This document shows positions 20,986-22,777 of a stretch of 22,777 nucleotides of DNA, one piece after another. Positions within the stretch are counted from its first letter, which is position 1, and each line of letters opens with the position of its first letter. Under the pieces are notes generated by a model, which was given only the letters and a program-made list of their open reading frames with translations, searched no databases and was not told where the DNA came from. Made by a program: the position numbers and the translations under genes. The stretch comes from JBFWQM01 sp050249455 (GTDB lineage Bacteria > Pseudomonadota > Alphaproteobacteria > MPNO01 > VGEU01), in assembly GCA_050249455.1 (NCBI GenBank), contig JBFWQM010000067.1:1-22777 (forward strand). Reading direction: 5' to 3'.

Positions 20986-21699
20986 ATGCAGGCGCTGTTC
21001 AAGGTGCTGCGCGACCTGGTCGCGGCCAACCGCATCCTGGCGCACGAGGGCGTGGTCGACGCCTACGGCCACGTCAGCGTGCGCCATCCCGACCGGCCGG
21101 ACCGGTTCTTCCTGTCGCGCTCGCGCAGCCCGGAGCTGGTCACCTTGGAGGACCTGCTGGAGTTCGACCTCGGCGGCGAGCCGGTCGAGGCCGACGGGCC
21201 GGCGCCCTATGCCGAGCGGTTCATCCATGCCGCGATCTACGAGGCGCGGCGCGACGTCAACTCGGTGGTGCACAACCACGCGCACGAGCTGATCCCGTTC
21301 GGCGTCACCAAGGCGCCGCTGCGGCCGATCTTCCACACCGCCTCGCGGATCGGCGCCGAGGTGCCGGTGTGGGACATCCGCGACAAGTTCGGCGACACCA
21401 ACCTGCTGGTGGTCAACATCGCGCAGGGCCGCGACCTGGCCAAGGCGCTGGCCGACAAGAAGCTGGTGCTGATGCGCGGCCACGGCTGCGCGGTCGGCGC
21501 GACCGACATCTACGGCGCGGTGGCGACCTCGATCTACGCCCAGGTCAACGCGCGGCTGCAGATGCAGGCGATGGCGCTGGGCGAGGTCGCCTATCTGTCG
21601 CCCGGCGAGATCGCGGCGATGAATGACAACGAATACGCCGCGACCAAGGGCCAGCAGCGCGCGTGGGAGTACCTCAAGCACCGCGCGGGCTGCGAGTAG
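20986..21699 (+). CDS. Class II aldolase/adducin-family protein
   Basis: The 237-aa product has the zinc-dependent class II aldolase/adducin fold. H96-N-H98 in SVVHNHAHELIPFG and H166 in MRGHGCAVGATDIYG are the metal ligands. E77 in YAERFIHAAIYEARRDV is in the position of the catalytic acid. YGHVSVRHP near residue 27 is the N-terminal family signature. Besides sugar-phosphate aldolases, this family includes decarboxylases of aromatic dicarboxylic acids and of pyridine carboxylates, and the absence of an obvious phosphate-binding Ser pair makes a decarboxylase or C-C lyase plausible. AGGAGGA just before ATG 20986 gives a strong start. It completes the Rieske and hydrolase-fold gene group. Confidence 0.88.
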   Translation: MQALFKVLRDLVAANRILAHEGVVDAYGHVSVRHPDRPDRFFLSRSRSPELVTLEDLLEFDLGGEPVEADGPAPYAERFIHAAIYEARRDVNSVVHNHAHELIPFGVTKAPLRPIFHTASRIGAEVPVWDIRDKFGDTNLLVVNIAQGRDLAKALADKKLVLMRGHGCAVGATDIYGAVATSIYAQVNARLQMQAMALGEVAYLSPGEIAAMNDNEYAATKGQQRAWEYLKHRAGCE

Positions 21700-21733
21700 G
21701 CGATCGGCATCGGCGCGCGGTCTCGGCGACCCG

Positions 21734-22762
21734 TCACATCCCCATCGCCTTCTTCGCGCGCTCGACCACCGCGGGCGGGGTGGCAGCGATGCGCTCCACC
21801 GCGGATCGGACCTCGGCGGCGGTAAGCGGGTCGATCGGGTAGTTGCGGCTTTCGGCGTCCTGGCGGAACGCGGGGTCGTTCAGCGTCGCCATGTAGGCCT
21901 TCTCGACCGCCGCCAGCCGGTCGGCAGGGACGTTGGGCGGCGCGACCAGGGTCTGGCCGGTCAGGCCCAGGCTGGACATGAACTCGAACACCGCGCGCTG
22001 CTCGTCGGTCTTCGCCAGCTCGGTCAGCAGCGGCACGTCGGCGAGGTCGCTCTGGCGCTTGCTCGCGGCCTGGAAGAGATGGACGATCTTCTTGTCGCGG
22101 ATCCAGTCCTGCGCGATGGCGCGCCAGCCCAGCCATACGCCGCACCAGCCGTGCACCTCGCCCTTCTCCATGGCGAGGCGGATCGGCGAGCCGCCCTGGT
22201 AGCCGGTGATGATCTTGAACTTCGTGTCGAGCATGTCGTTGAGCATCGCCGGGATCTGGTAGCTCGACGTGCCCTTGCCGATCGCGCCCAGTACCACCTC
22301 GGTCTTCAGCACCTCGTGCAGCGTCTTGACCGGCGCGGTGTTGATCACCGTCATCACGGCCACCGCTTCGCCCCAGCCGCCGAGATAGTTGAACTTCACC
22401 ACGTCGTAGCGGACCTTCGCCGGCTCCAGCACCGCGGTGGCGACGATGCCGGTGGTGGGGGTGACGAACTGGGTGCCGTCCTGCGGCGCCACGTTGTAGA
22501 TGTGATTCAGCGCCTTGATGCCGCCGGCGCCTTCCATGTACTGGACGATGACCGAGGGGCTGCCGGGGATGTACTTGGCGATGTGGCGCTCGAGGATCTG
22601 CGCCATGGTACCGTAGACGCCGCCGGCCGACACCGGAACCACGATCGTCACGTTCTTGCCGCGGTAGAAGTCGGCGACCGCGTCCGCTTGCGACGGGGCG
22701 GCCGCGAGCAGCGCGGCCGCCGCCGCAAGGGCCGTCATCGGGATCGCGCGCCACTTGTCCAT
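21734..22762 (-). CDS. Tripartite tricarboxylate transporter substrate-binding protein (Bug/TctC family)
   Basis: The 342-aa product is a periplasmic binding protein. Residues 1-27 are a signal peptide (MTALAAAAALLAAAPSQADA, cleavage likely after ADA). The mature part shows FYRGKNVTIVVPVSAGGVYG, MEGAGGIKALNHIYNVAPQD and APPNVPADRLAAVEKAYMA, all typical of Bug/TctC proteins that bind carboxylates such as citrate, phthalate or terephthalate. The membrane partners TctA and TctB are not in the window; many Bug proteins are orphans. ATG 22762 has GGGAGG about 9 bases upstream. It converges with the class II aldolase gene, leaving 34 bases between the stop codons. Confidence 0.92.
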   Translation of the reverse strand: MDKWRAIPMTALAAAAALLAAAPSQADAVADFYRGKNVTIVVPVSAGGVYGTMAQILERHIAKYIPGSPSVIVQYMEGAGGIKALNHIYNVAPQDGTQFVTPTTGIVATAVLEPAKVRYDVVKFNYLGGWGEAVAVMTVINTAPVKTLHEVLKTEVVLGAIGKGTSSYQIPAMLNDMLDTKFKIITGYQGGSPIRLAMEKGEVHGWCGVWLGWRAIAQDWIRDKKIVHLFQAASKRQSDLADVPLLTELAKTDEQRAVFEFMSSLGLTGQTLVAPPNVPADRLAAVEKAYMATLNDPAFRQDAESRNYPIDPLTAAEVRSAVERIAATPPAVVERAKKAMGM

Positions 22763-22777
22763 CGTCGAAACCTCCCG

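Noticed and set aside
1..22777. CRISPR arrays, insertion sequences, phage genes, toxin-antitoxin pairs or restriction systems.
   Set aside because: I found no regularly spaced direct repeats, transposase or integrase motifs, or defence-protein signatures in any of the supported frames.

Overview
The window is very GC-rich, densely packed DNA from a bacterium. Gene content and protein style suggest an alphaproteobacterium, probably a Rhodospirillales- or Rhizobiales-like soil or water organism. The pointers are a membrane-bound class III cyclase, a Bug/TctC solute-binding protein, TauD and Rieske oxygenases, GreB, and a CCCCTCCCC-type palindromic repeat. It is a draft assembly: exactly 100 N at 12822-12921 mark a scaffold join of unknown true length.

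Layout. (1) 1-4236 holds the 3' end of an acyl-CoA/AMP ligase, an amidohydrolase with a good rho-independent terminator, a membrane class III nucleotidyl cyclase, a convergent 4,5-dihydroxyphthalate-decarboxylase-like protein, and a membrane-anchored endonuclease/exonuclease/phosphatase-family protein. (2) 4434-12821 is one tightly coupled plus-strand operon of ten genes for an activated amino or acylamino sugar and its lipid-linked transfer. It encodes three left-handed beta-helix acyltransferases, a Gfo/Idh/MocA dehydrogenase, two DegT-type PLP aminotransferases, an NAD-dependent epimerase, a DPM1/ArnC-like glycosyltransferase, a deacetylase-like protein and a flippase-like membrane protein. 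The gap cuts the tenth gene. (3) 12922-16803 is a minus-strand operon: ThDP enzyme, then TauD/TfdA dioxygenase, then a GT39-like membrane glycosyltransferase whose 3' end lies in the gap. (4) 16804-17260 carries a compact RNA element I do not recognise, then greB and a GNAT acetyltransferase. (5) 18464-22762 is a catabolic neighbourhood: NIPSNAP-like protein, Rieske oxygenase, alpha/beta-hydrolase-fold protein, class II aldolase/decarboxylase-like protein, and a periplasmic TctC/Bug binding protein.

Working together. The sugar operon probably makes a 2,3-diamino(-diacetamido) sugar (WbpB/D/E-like or GnnA/B-like chemistry), loads it on polyprenyl phosphate, trims it and flips it, much as in the Arn lipid A pathway. 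The GT39 beyond the gap could be the periplasmic transferase, if the scaffold join is right. The flanking catabolic genes suggest uptake and oxygenative or decarboxylative breakdown of aromatic or carboxylated compounds.

The most unusual element is at 17023-17190. A 17-nt stretch is exactly complementary to the usual 3' end of 16S rRNA and leads into a GTG-started 25-codon ORF. That ORF lies almost wholly inside a nested three-way-junction fold, and a perfect 13-bp terminator hairpin begins at the next base. It may be a small RNA, a leader peptide/attenuator, or a ribosome-binding decoy.
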